Of a stretch of 64,000 bases of DNA, positions 9,673-22,500 are shown one piece after another. The notes under the pieces are model-generated. The model did not search any database, was not told the origin of the DNA, and saw only the letters and a list, made by a program, of their open reading frames with translations. Position numbers and translations under genes: made by a program. Source of the stretch: Leptidea sinapis (taxonomy: Eukaryota; Arthropoda; Insecta; Lepidoptera; Pieridae); NCBI RefSeq assembly GCF_905404315.1, contig NC_066294.1:7651501-7715500 (forward strand), read 5' to 3'. Within the stretch, counting starts at the first letter, position 1, and each line of letters starts with the position of its first letter.

Positions 9673-9989
9673 CTACACAATTAAATAACATGTAATATTA
9701 GGGACACGCATTCCGAAGCAATGCTTAAGTTTCAATTCAGCATAATTATCTGATTTTGCCAATAATTTCGTAATTCTAGGAGAGATTGGTCCAGGTTCAA
9801 ATTAATCAGTCTCTGAATGATAATATGAATAAAATGATATTTAAGAAAATATAATTGGGTAAATTACGTACATAACAATAAAGAATACTAAAACCGATAG
9901 CAATATAGAAATACTGCCCTCTCGGAATCATATGTAGAAGTGTACATAAAAAGGAGTTTTTGTGCAAATGAATCAAGTGTGCATAAATA
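9673..9989. other. No recognisable feature
   Basis: Spacer between two minus-strand genic segments. No clear poly(A) signal for the upstream gene was found here. Confidence 0.45.
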
Positions 9990-10200
9990 GAGACGGGGAG
10001 GATGTTCAGCTGATGGTGAGTGGTACGGTCTGCCCATTATAATGCAATGCCGCTCAGGATTCTTGACGATCGCAAAATTCTGAGAGGCATCGCAATTTCG
10101 CTCGGCACCGTGAGACATCAGGCTCTTCAAATAAAAACAATAATAGTATTTGCACACTATACTGCCTAGCGAGACAAAAGCAAGTCGCCGTAACATCCGT
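9990..10200 (+). repeat. SINE-A, diverged copy
   Basis: Keeps GTTCAGCTGATGGT, TGCCGCTCAGGATTCTTGA and the following complementary block, but diverges strongly after 10130. Confidence 0.6.
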
Positions 10201-10336
10201 TGCAATAAAGCTCACTAGAAAAGTAATTAATGAAAAGGTTTGAATAAAAAACATTACTCATTTAAAACTATCATATTCACAATAAATTTACATACAATAA
10301 TAACATTATACACTTATAACGCAGTAATGCCAACAT

Positions 10337-10586
10337 CTAAACACACTCGTACGCGCACTCGTCAAATTGATGTAATGGTTTGGGAAAAAAGAATTGAGTC
10401 TGCGAAGCGTCTAGTCGTCCAGAACAACAATTGTATTTCGAGTACCAGTCTTCTACCATTTTAGTCTTGAGACAAAGTTTGGTTAAAGCCAGATTAACAT
10501 AAGTTGTCTCCACATCTGACATTAGGGGTAAGCCTAAAACTTTCTGAATGCCATTTTTGGATATCTCCACGGGATTCGCGATAAAT
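10337..10586 (-). CDS. MDH-like gene, exon 7 (last)
   Basis: The acceptor TTTGTCTTCAG is strong. FIANPVEISKNGIQKVLG matches the FFSTPLxLGKNGIEKNLG strand near the MDH C-terminus. KMVEDWYSK matches the final helix. A ~30 residue Cys/Phe-containing tail beyond the usual family end leads to TAG at 10337-10339. Confidence 0.87.
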
Positions 10587-13500
10587 CTGAAGACAAAACT
10601 CTATTACTGGTAAGTCACAAATTTGGCACATAGAAATGTGCGCCGAGTCAATTTAAAGAAAAGTTTTGTAACAAATGGGAAGACGAATGCTGTAAGCATG
10701 ATATTGGCTCTGATTACAAAAGAGATGTTTGAGCTATTCGAAGTGGAATCTTATAAAATTTAAAACAAGAATATAATATAAATTGAATATAAGTAACGAA
10801 ACTTCAAATACCATTTCACAGGAGAATTGAATAATTATACTAAAGCTAAATGTATACGTCATGATGATGAACATTAATTACTTACGCCCTACTTGTGGTA
10901 TAGTTATGAAGAGAAAATATAATAAGTGACGAGAAGGTTAAAATGTTCACGTAATTTTAAGAGACGTTCACCATGATGAGCACGACGTCCATAAAGTCTG
11001 TGCTGTGTCCCAAAGGACTCTTGAAAATACAAAATTCCCACAGGCACCGTAATGCGGCTCAACATTTGAGACATAATTACGATGCCAAGTTTCAGTAGCC
11101 CAACAATTTCATTGATACCAGAATTCTTGAAAGAGGCAGTCTTAATCGTAAAATTCGTAACTTATGTTTGGGCTAAACTTGTCGGCCGGAGAGAGCAGAG
11201 TTGTCGTTATTAAAAATGTCCATGATTATTCTGCATTGGGTTACAATTTAATTCTTTAGGTTGTCTGGTTGGCTGTCTACTTTTTAGCTCGGGGTAGCAT
11301 AGATTTGCCACTCGTAGACAGAGGCAATTAACTTTTGTTACTGTAGTGTAGCATTAGTTTAAGGTGATGTGTATTACCTTGCTGGTGATATAATCTGCCT
11401 GGCATCAGTTTCAACAAAGCCCGTTACTCTTGGCACGTCTTTACACAACAGAGCCCACGCTATTTTAGTCACAAGTCCAGCCAAAGCATGAGCTTCGCTA
11501 GAATTTGCCGCTTCCTGACAACGGCCACTGGATTTACTCAAAGCTTCAGCCGTGTCCCGAATTGTTTGCGTCATCATTAATGCGTGTTGCTGGAATTATT
11601 GTAAATATTCGTATTGATACACCATGGGTTATATGATTAACAATTACATTTAATAGGGTTGTATTTAAAACAATAATAGATGTCGAGTGTGCAAAATTAG
11701 GGCGCTCTTAGTTTCTTTCTCATCTTTACAGAATCGGCATCTTTTGATAGATTACGTATGTTAAGATATTTAAAAAGGAATTTACTATGAAGAACTACAA
11801 GACAAAGAAGAGTTGTAGTAGGTATAATAACTCTGCAACTATGATAATAATGTATTTTATGGAGGATGTTTTTTGTATAACTTCCTTCTAATAAAAAGTA
11901 TTTCCTCAAGTCTTAAAAGGGTTATTGTGTATAGTGTGTGTGATCTACAATTTATTAATAAAACAAATCTATACCGTGTTGAAATCAAACATATCAACTG
12001 CTTTGGAAAACAACGGCACCAAAGTTTCTCCCTCAGTACCTCCAACACATGGCACTCTAACAAAACCAGGCTCTAAGCCCAGTACTTTGGCAGCCAATGT
12101 GCTGGCACGCATTTCTTGGACAGCTAGCGATCCGAGCAGTCGGCTTGGGTTATACCAACCAGATTCTTTTAAAGTCTGTAAGTATATTAGCAGTAAATAT
12201 CATAAATAGATGCTATCAGTGGGAGGCTCTCTTGCAAAGAATGCCGACTAGATTATGGTTACCTAAACGGCACCTTTTTTTGCCGTGAAGCAGTAATATG
12301 TAAGCATTATTGTGTTTCGGTCTGGAAAGCGCCGTAGCCACTGGAATTTCTGGGCAAATGAGACTTCACATCATAAATCTCAAGGTGACGAGTGCAATTA
12401 TAGTATTGCAGCCAGAATTTTTGCTGTATTCAAGAATTCTGAGCGGCACTGCATTGTAATGGCAGGGCGTATAACCATCAGCTGAACGTCATAAAACATA
12501 CTTAATATTTAGTAAGAAATATTCTTTAATGTACAAACGTATTTGAGTAATTAACTAATATTTTATTGAATCATAGAGAGCGGCTTTCCCGTCTTATACA
12601 GAGTGGTTTTCTGTGAAGGGCGGTGATGGCCTGGAATTTTACAATTTTTTTTCATGTCTCACTTTTACCTAACTAATAAGTTGCTCAAAATGGTTTCCTT
12701 TGACTCCAATGCAAAATTTTATACGTCTCTCTAATGACCTTAGTTTGAATATGAGGTGAGATTTCTTCCGTGTTAAACTATTAAAACAAAAAAAAGAGAA
12801 TTGGTCCAATAAAATCATTCGGGTCGATTTCCGTCAAAAGTTCATGAAATTAAAAAAAACTAAATATGCAGTTATTGCTTTCTTATAAATCAAGGGCATG
12901 ACTCCTTTCACGACATTTCTCTAAGTCTCGTAATTTCCGACTTGGCCAACACTCCCTTCTCAAAAAACCACCCTGTAGACTTTGCCTTTATTTTATCTAT
13001 ATCTTTTTATGTAAGTGGAAGACAACAAAGTCTCCAGATGGTATGAGATCACCGTGATACTCTCTTGTTGTACCAGTGGAATTGAGAGGAGAAAGGAACA
13101 GGTGTCCCGTGTACCTGTTTGTCCTCCTCTTTCAAATAGAAGCCACTGCTTTTATTATTATATTTATATATTACTAGCCGTTCCCGTCCGCTTCGCTAGG
13201 CGAATTTAAAAGGAAATAAATTAAATTTTATTCACCTTATCACAAATACAGTAAAAAAATAAGTAGCCATAAACCATCTAGGATAAATTTCGCATAGAAT
13301 GTTGGTAATTTCATGTCGATACGATCAGTGGCTTAGGCGGGATTGAGCCTCAAACATAGACCATTTTAGAAGGGGATTTAGATGCACTTAAATCCTAGGA
13401 TCTATTGTGCCCCCTGGGCTAACGAGCCTACCCTCCTATTTCTAAAAAAAAAATGAGCTGTGGAAAATTCGAGGCTACTGACTCTTAAGAAGCTAGGAAC

Positions 13501-16500
13501 TAGAAGGACTTCGGCGGTCGTTCAGGGTCTTCAGCGGCTTAGCAGCTGAATCTGCACGCTTTTGATTGCACTGGGACCCATTCTAGCTAAGTGCCCATTC
13601 AGTGGCCTGAGAGGAAACCCGTGAGGGCTCTTAGTTGTCTCCTGACCAAGTTTATGTATTAATATTAATTGGATTTTCAAAAAGAGCAATTGTTAAGTTC
13701 CTTGCCGATTCATTAAAGAAGTCAATCGACGATAATGTGAAACATTTATCAATTTGTTTTTGTTATATTTATATATCTCAAGTGTTAAATCGCAGCAAGA
13801 ACAAATCTATATAATTATTTATAAGAGATTTCCACCCATATATTGACTCATCACGATATCTCTTTAACCATAAGGCGTATTGACTTGAAATTTGGTAGGA
13901 ATATTCCTTTTGTCGAGTAGAGGTCAGCTAATAACAGCTTTTACTTAATTCCGAACAGAACGAATCACGACCATCATGTTCACGCAACATCGCGCACCCT
14001 TACATAAACAATGAATTCAACTCAAGGTTGATGCATCCACTATTATATAACAATATATTTTCATACAGTTTGTTCATTATTACTTTTTTTTATAAAATAT
14101 TTGACATTAAAAACGCTTTTAACTAATAAATCCATTGTCTTATATTTTACAGCCATTGTAAAATACTCTTTTGATTGCAAAGCGTGGCCATTTTTCCGAA
14201 CATATTATGGTAGATTCAGTAATTTAAAAGAAATATTTATAGTGACTATTCCAAGGCAAATATGCTCAATGTAGTCGACACGCTTATCGTGAAGTAGATA
14301 AAATAAACAGTATCGCTACCAACGCTAAGAAAGGCGTAAGCGAAAACCAAATTAACCATTTTCTTATCCAGCCCTTATCGATCTAATAATAAGGCTGCGA
14401 AAAGAGCCACTCTGCCCAAATATAAATTGAATTATCATAGATAATAGAATCTACACCGTCTGTTTTCTCTTGGCAAAGAAACCAAGACTGCAAAATATTT
14501 ATGTGTTACGTTTCCTACAGAAAAACGTAGAAACCGGTCAATGTAGATTTTGCCAATAGGCCTACGAAGATCCTAAACACATCCTTCTGGAATGTGAGGT
14601 CATCGCCACAATGAGGGCAGGTTTTCTCAAAGCCCTCAATAACCAGGCAGAGGACCTACCCCACTTGTGTCTCCTGAGAATACTCTTAAAGGTAGGTTAT
14701 GGAGGATTGATTTAGATAATAAGAACTACGATTATACAAGGGAAAAATTTCTCTAACCGCTGCCCAACGAGCATATTCATCACTAGGTCGTACGTGCACT
14801 TGTAGGGGGCACAAAAGATCCATTGATTTAAGAGCTTTTTCCCCCAATAATAATAATAATAATAATAAAGAACAACCTATTCTAAAAAACCGATCATGGC
14901 TTACACTATATCTTAGTTAGCATCTATTTTAGGCTTAGTTACTATAAAAATCATACAACAATTTATTATTCTTTTTAAAACTAAATACAAATAGTAATTA
15001 ATACTATTACAATAGTAATTTATAATACATTATGATAAATGTCCCTATTATCGTATCCGTTAACGGTTTAATAGCGAAGAGTTGCGACTAACAATTGTGG
15101 GTCCGAATCAGAAGGCTGCCCATTTTGGGAACAGCACGTTCTTTGCAGAAGTTTTATAATCCTTTCGTTAGTAAAAATAGGTTACAGTAAGAATCATTAT
15201 TATTATATATATATATTATTATATTTTGTAAGGTTCGGAGATGACAGCAATAGGACCAGATCCAATCGTCCCCCTCCCCTCTAGATGGCCTGCAATGGCC
15301 ATACGAGAATATACCAAGGAATTACAAAGTAAATACTGGACGGAAGTGAGAGGGTGTAGACAAGCAAAAGAGGCCTTACTCCAAATAGACTTCAGGCTCT
15401 CTCGCAAGCTACTAAAACTCCCACGCCAAAGATTACGTAAATTAACCCATGTAATAACGGGTCACGGCCCTTTTAACAAACATCTATTTAGTATAGGTGT
15501 TTCCGACAGCCGGCTGTGCAGAGCCTGCATGGAGGCAGAAGAGACGGCCGCACACATCATTGTGGAGTGTAGGAGTGGGGCCACTTACTGGGACAAACAC
15601 CTGGGGTCACCGAGGACTCTCCCCGAGGTCATGGGTGACATCAGAGGTTTGATTAACTACCTTGAGGAGCTTGGATGGCAAGATTAGCCGCCCACCTCAC
15701 CACGCAAAGTAGGCGCGCCATAGTCGTCGAGTTGCGGATAGTAGCCCGTGTTATCACCTATTTTGTAAAGTTTTATGTGACGAAGTTCGTGATCCACTCA
15801 GATTGTCCCTCGGGGAAAGAAGAGTTGACACAAAAGTTAAATCTATTTCTATCGTAGTAAAATGTAGTAATTTTAGCTACCTGTTTAACTACAGATAATA
15901 ATGAGATACTAAACATGGCCCAAATAGCAATAAAAAATGGACTAATAGGAAGTATTGCAAGCCGTTAAATTTCAAAGTACCCAACATAATATGATTTTTG
16001 TAAACACGACGTAGCTTCGACTGATGGCCTAATAAAATAGGGCTATGACTGACTTATAAGTCAAATATGAGTATGAGTAACGAAATATACTATCTTGGAG
16101 TAGCATTGTCTGTGATAACTTACTGGCAAGCTGATTATATAATTATAAAATGTTATTCTGTACATTTAATGAATATGAAAATATGAATTTAAAAAATCTT
16201 AAATTCATATTAACCTTGGTATCCGCAAAATCGGAAGTGTTTCGTATAGCCCCCGTAACTGAATCATAGCTATTGGTATTTTAGCAAGAAAGTTCTGTAG
16301 TTGCAATTTTTTTTTTTGTAGTATTTGCTCATTTTTTTATTTTGGTATTTTTCAATGTCAATTTATTTCAAAATCGTGATTCAATTGCAACTCCCTACTT
16401 TCAGGATGCAGTTGTTTTACACCCTGTATAAGAGGGTGTAAAGAGGCAAGAGGCTCACATGATGGAAATTTTTGAAGCAACCACCCATGGACATCCATCT

Positions 16501-19500
16501 GATGGTCAAGTGATGCGTTGCCGATATTAAGGTTGGGAGTGTGCTCCTAATAAATTGCAAATCCATATTAATTAATATATATCATCATCAGCCGGAAGAC
16601 TTCCACTGCTGGACAAAGGCCTCCCCCAAAGATTTCCACGACGACCGGTCCTGCGCTGCCCTCTTCCAACGTATTCCGGCAATCTTAACCAGATCGTCGG
16701 TCCTTCTTGTGGGGGCCTACATAGGCCATCGAGCATATGGCTTAAGTCTTCCATGGTCTCTGCCGTGATTACGATATCGTCTGCGAATCGAAGATGAGTC
16801 ATGTATTCGCCGTTGATGTTAATGCCCAGTCCGTTCCAGTTCAGACGCTTTAAGACATCTTCCAACGCAGCGGTGAACAGCTTGGGCGATATGACATCAC
16901 CTTGACTGACTCCCCGCTGCAGTCGCTGGAGACGGACTGACATGGTGGCGTTTCCATACAAACACTTCAACGCTTCGATATATCGGTAATCAATGTGGCC
17001 CCTCTGGAGAGACTGCAGCACAGCCCAGGTCTCGATCGAATCAAAGGCTTTCTTATAAATCACAAACGCCAAGCATAGTGGCTGGTTATACTTCTCTGTC
17101 TTCTGTATAACCTGCCGCAGAGTATTTAAGTGGTCTATGGTGCAAAAGCCTTTTCGGAATCCGGCTTGCTCGGGAGGCTGGAAGTCGTCGAGCCTGCGCA
17201 CGAGACGATTCGTGATAGCCCTAAAAAACAGCTTATATATATGGCTCAGAAGTGATATGGGCCTATTGTTTTTCAAAAGCATTTTATCGCCCTTTTTGAA
17301 GAACTAATTACGGATGAACGTGAAATTTAACACAGTTAAAGTGTACATGGAGAGGAAGAGTATAAAGCTATTTTTCTTATATAAAATGCCTCATATTTTT
17401 TTTTTAAATAAACATTACACACTACTTCTTGAATGACACACAAGATATTATACACGCACACATTATAGAGGTTATAGTCTTTTACAAATAAAACCCTAAG
17501 TGAGTTCAAACTTAAAATTTTATTGAATTATGGCCCAATTAAGACCTCTGGGCGACCAATAGTAAAAATTAACAGGACATGTACCTCAGCAACCAAGGGC
17601 ACCATACAATCTATCGGCGAAGCACAAATAACCAGGAACGCTTTTGGGCACTCCCTGGATATAACATCCGCGTACTGCTTCACCACCGGCGCATTGCATT
17701 TGAACCTCTCGGCTACTGTTTTCGTCACGTCCACACTCCCCGTCTCCATCATCAGGACTATGTCAGTATTCTATGTAAAATTCAATTTAGTTTATTTATT
17801 ATCTACTTAAACACAGCCATGCCTAACTCTTAAAATGGCAAGCAGAAAATATTTTCCTATTAAGCTGATTCCAATGTAATTTGGTCGAACGCACACATTC
17901 GAGTTCTTGATCCCAAAGTTATTTGTGTGCGGTCGAACACATTCGATTTACATATTCTGCATAGGCGTGTCTTAACCGCGTTGTTAACCCTTTCATCTCA
18001 ATACCAAATGAAAGCGAGTGGGCAAAACCGTTAAAAAGCAATTTGCTTATTCACAAATACATTTTTTTACCTATTAATATTAATCGTGAGATAATAATAT
18101 TGCTCTAGTAAAATACAGTACAAGTTTCCCTAATAAGAATAAGTTAAGGCGACACTAAATGCCAGCGACCTTGAGCGATATGAGTTCACGGCTGCCGGCC
18201 CGCCATCTTACATAGATACAAAGCCAATATTTTCAAAATTCTTGGGTGGAAAACAGTTTATATGCTTACAATCCTCGTTATTCACCACTAATCTGAATAA
18301 ATGAACCTACACAAAAAAGTACAAGCTATAAGAATATCTTTTCTGAGGGAAGTACCAAAAAAAAGCGTCACGCCATGCCAAAAAACTTGTTTAGCTTCAA
18401 AGAAAAGTGGTAGTTCAACAAGGCTCGGCAGTGTTAACTAACAGCAAGCATTAGCAATCTACAAAAAAGGCTTAAGGATATGTGTAACAGGATTAAGTCG
18501 TGTTCATAGCTCGAAATGCTATACTTTCACCACAAAACTTGTCTAAAACACCATGTTTGCGTGTTTTCTGCTTACTCTTCGCCAAGGTTAAAAATGTTGC
18601 AATAACTGTATTTAACTATTTTGCCTCAATCAATCGTGTGAGCAGACCAGCTGTAGCAGACCGTTGGACGCGATACAAGGCGAAAATGAAATGTTTTTAT
18701 TTGAAGGTCGGCCTTGAATATGAGTATGCTTCCTCACTTGGCAATAGTTTTCACAGCTATACTAGCCATAAACTAAATTCATCTAATTATCATCATTATT
18801 ATTACAGCCGGAAGACGTCCACTGCTGGACAAAGGCCTCCCCTTCTATACTGGCATTTTTTGTAGAATTATACACAGTCTCGAAAAAGAAAATAGTCTGT
18901 TAGCAGTTCCAAATAGAAAATGGCATAATGGCAGTGGGCAGTGCACATAGTTCGATGAACAGATGGCTGGTGGGGCAGTAAAGTCCTCGATTGGCGACCA
19001 CGTACCTGACGTAGTGTTGGTATGCCCCCCACAAGATCATCCGACGATCTGGTCAAGATCGCCGGAATACGTTGGATGAGGGCAGCGCAGGACCGATAGT
19101 CGGGGAGATCTTTTAGAGAGGCTCCCGGCTGAAATAATTTTATTCTTAATGTCTACTTTTACTACTAAGAGACTTCATACCAATGGGAGATTCTTTTGTA
19201 AATAATGCCGTTACAGCTGTAAAGTGGTGCAGGTTCTCTTTGTTCTATTGTTTGTTTTATTCTCGCTATGATGAGGAGGAGGGACGCGCAGGTCCAGACC
19301 TGCGCGTCCCTCCTCCAACGTATTCCGGCGATCTTGACCATATCGTCGATCCGTCTTGTGTAGCCTACCAACACTATTTCGTGTACGTGGTCGCCATTCG
19401 AGGACTTTACTGCCCCAACGGACATCTTTTCGTCGAGTTAAGTGCCCTATTTACATCTATTCGTCTATATTGGGCATATCAAGACCAATACGCAAATAAG

Positions 19501-22500
19501 CGATAGATGCGTAAGTATCTTGTTAGTTTGTTGTAGATATTCACGTTTAGATGTTGTGTATGTTATTTTTGGACCTCACATAAATAGTTAAATAGTCACA
19601 TAAGCCAGAAGAAGAGTATCATTTGATTATATAGTGTAAGTATATTATTATATACTATACTTACACTATATAATCTATATGTATCAAGCCACTATTATGG
19701 AAAATAGGCAATTCAGAAGAGATGAAGATGGAGCCGCAACCTGAGAGTGTAACAAAACATACCAAGATTTACGAACCATACGTTACTCGAACGGAACCCG
19801 AGAGGTCGCGGGTTCGACTCCCGCATGTCATCATGTAGAGCATGATGTGTCGTTTTATTGTAGTTGGTTAGACGCTAAGAATAATCTACAACATGTTTGG
19901 AATTCATATATTATGAAGTAAAAAATAACGTTAAAAATTAAAATACTCAGAAAACTTAATCAGAAATTAAGTAATTAATTATGCAACGCATGGATACTGA
20001 GCGCACGCACGGATTACGCGCTAATCGCGGGGCGCGGAAGTAGAAAGCGAGAATGTGAACAAAACGAACCTGTCGGTGCTTGCGCTTGCCTAACGAAAGA
20101 ATCACGCAGTGCGTTGATGTATCGAGGGAAATTTATATTTAATTACATAATTAGAATCAGAATTGAGTCTCAATCGGTGAGAATCGCTGTAAAAACAAAT
20201 TTTGTAGTGTTGTTGACTAATTAATTACATAAATCATTTAAACATCTAGACAGACTGTGACAGCTGTAAAAACGTCGAAATAAATTGAGGACAACAGTCA
20301 ATTTCTATTTTCAGCAATACATGCACACTAACACAAAGAGACTACAAATCGCGAGTGTAAGACGTAGCTTGTCATACACACTAAACTAGTAAACCTGACC
20401 AGTTTTCCTCGGTTGTCTTTTTTTTTACTAGCAGCAAAAGGCTCTATCTAGTCGTATAAATTCCATTCACTATATTAATGACAGTAATAAGCATATTAGA
20501 ATGATTTGCAAAGTCTCTCAAAGAAAAATTTAAAGAAATAAATATTATGACTGATCATTGTGAGAACATTTATGAAAATTTAATATACGTTCATAAAAAT
20601 CGCCAACTTTTTACTCTTAATAGTGATTTTCATTAATTTAACACTAGAAATAGACATATTTTTTATTTCACAACACACAAATTAATGAAATGAATTATGA
20701 AATAAGGGATTGCTTGTATCTTATTAGTAGTAGGCCTCTTACGCCACATTGGTTAATAGCTTTAAGGGTATATGTATACACTTTTATAATAAAGTCCCAG
20801 CCACTGTTCAGACATTATCTATAAATAAATGTAAATGTTATATTAAAAAATGTCTCTGTCGTAAATCCTACCACTTCACAGCTGAGTATCTAAGTGATCG
20901 GTCAGCCTGGGACTAGATTATTATTATTTAATAGCAATAGCAATGACAGTACAAAATTTATTAAAAAGAGCGCATAAAAAGAATCCGGTGAGAGTTCCTT
21001 CTTCTCACTCAAAGCGCCATTTGTTTCTGAAACGGTATTAGTATCTAGTATATTAAAAATTACATCAAAAAGAATTCTAAAGGAATCAATTTTGAGAAAA
21101 TAGATGCCTTTTTACACCCTTTAAAGAATGGATACCGCTTGTCATTCTAATAGTTAAACAATAAGCTCATTGGAAGATAGTCTATCTTCAAGCCAGAGCC
21201 AAGTTAAACATGAGCTGACCAACGAGGCTCAAACTAATTAGCTAAGGGCGTGATTAATAACCAAACACATGGGTGATTATCACCAGCTCTTATTGGCCAC
21301 TTGTCACGCGATATCGCGATCTGTAACACGCTTTGCTAACCTGCCCAATGCTATTGACCCGAAAATAAGTCACAATGATCTAAATAACACAACAACACTC
21401 TTCTTTTTTGGTTGGTTTGGGACAAAAAAAAGAAGAGGACTGACAGTAAATTTTACCAAAAACCGTCTTCTACAGCAAATACCACCTCCGAGGCAATAAA
21501 TGGCGCTAAACTTCAAAATACCAACTATGACAAATACTACCTTGACTCATTTCATCTGCGGTCCCCCTGAAAACGAGATCTGGAAAGGTCTTGAAACGCC
21601 CGATGTTTAACTATAATAAGTACTAAGTCACAATCATTTTTAATTCGACTTCGCACTGTCACGTAGGCGAATAATTAAAATAACACATTCATCATCATCA
21701 TCAGCCGGAAGACGTCCCCTGCTGAACAAAGACTTCCCCCATCCAACGTATTCCTGCAATCTTAGCCAGATCGTCGGTCTATCTTGTGGGAAAGGATTGC
21801 GAAACTGAAGAGGCAGTGGGCAGGGCACATAGTTCCACGGACAGATAGCGGTTAGAGCAGTTAAGTCCCCGAATGGCAACCACGTACCCGTACACGTAGC
21901 GAGGCTAAAGGACGAGAGATGGAACAACAGGGTAACAACGTGGAAGGGTCCAATCGGCAAACGTCGCAAAGGCAGACCCTACACGAGATAGGCAGACGAG
22001 TTGATAAAAATAGGTAGAACCTGCTGGTGGCATATAGCTCAAGATAGAGACACATGGTATTCTTTAGGGGAGGCCTTCACCCTCACTAGAGGGGTTCATG
22101 CAAGCAAACTTATATTATTATCCACACCTAAACAAATACGTGTAAACAACATCATAAACTTTCTTTTAATTATCTTTCTTTTGTAAACTATGTATGTATT
22201 TTACTTTTTTGCATGAAATAAAAGGCTTATTATTATTATTTTATATTTAAACACATATATCTTGACTGTTGCTTCCCAATATATTCTTGATAATGTAATG
22301 TATGTTCATAGGCACATAAGTGAATTTGTCAGAAACTGTCATAACCATAATGTTAACACCACGAACAGACATAAACTTATGATGCCTACTACTCGGCTAA
22401 GTCGAGTTAGTAAGTCTTTTGTGGGGCGATGTATATGCTTTTACAACAAGATCCCAGAAAATGTTTAAAACAAAAGTATAACGTTATTGAAAAGAATTGT

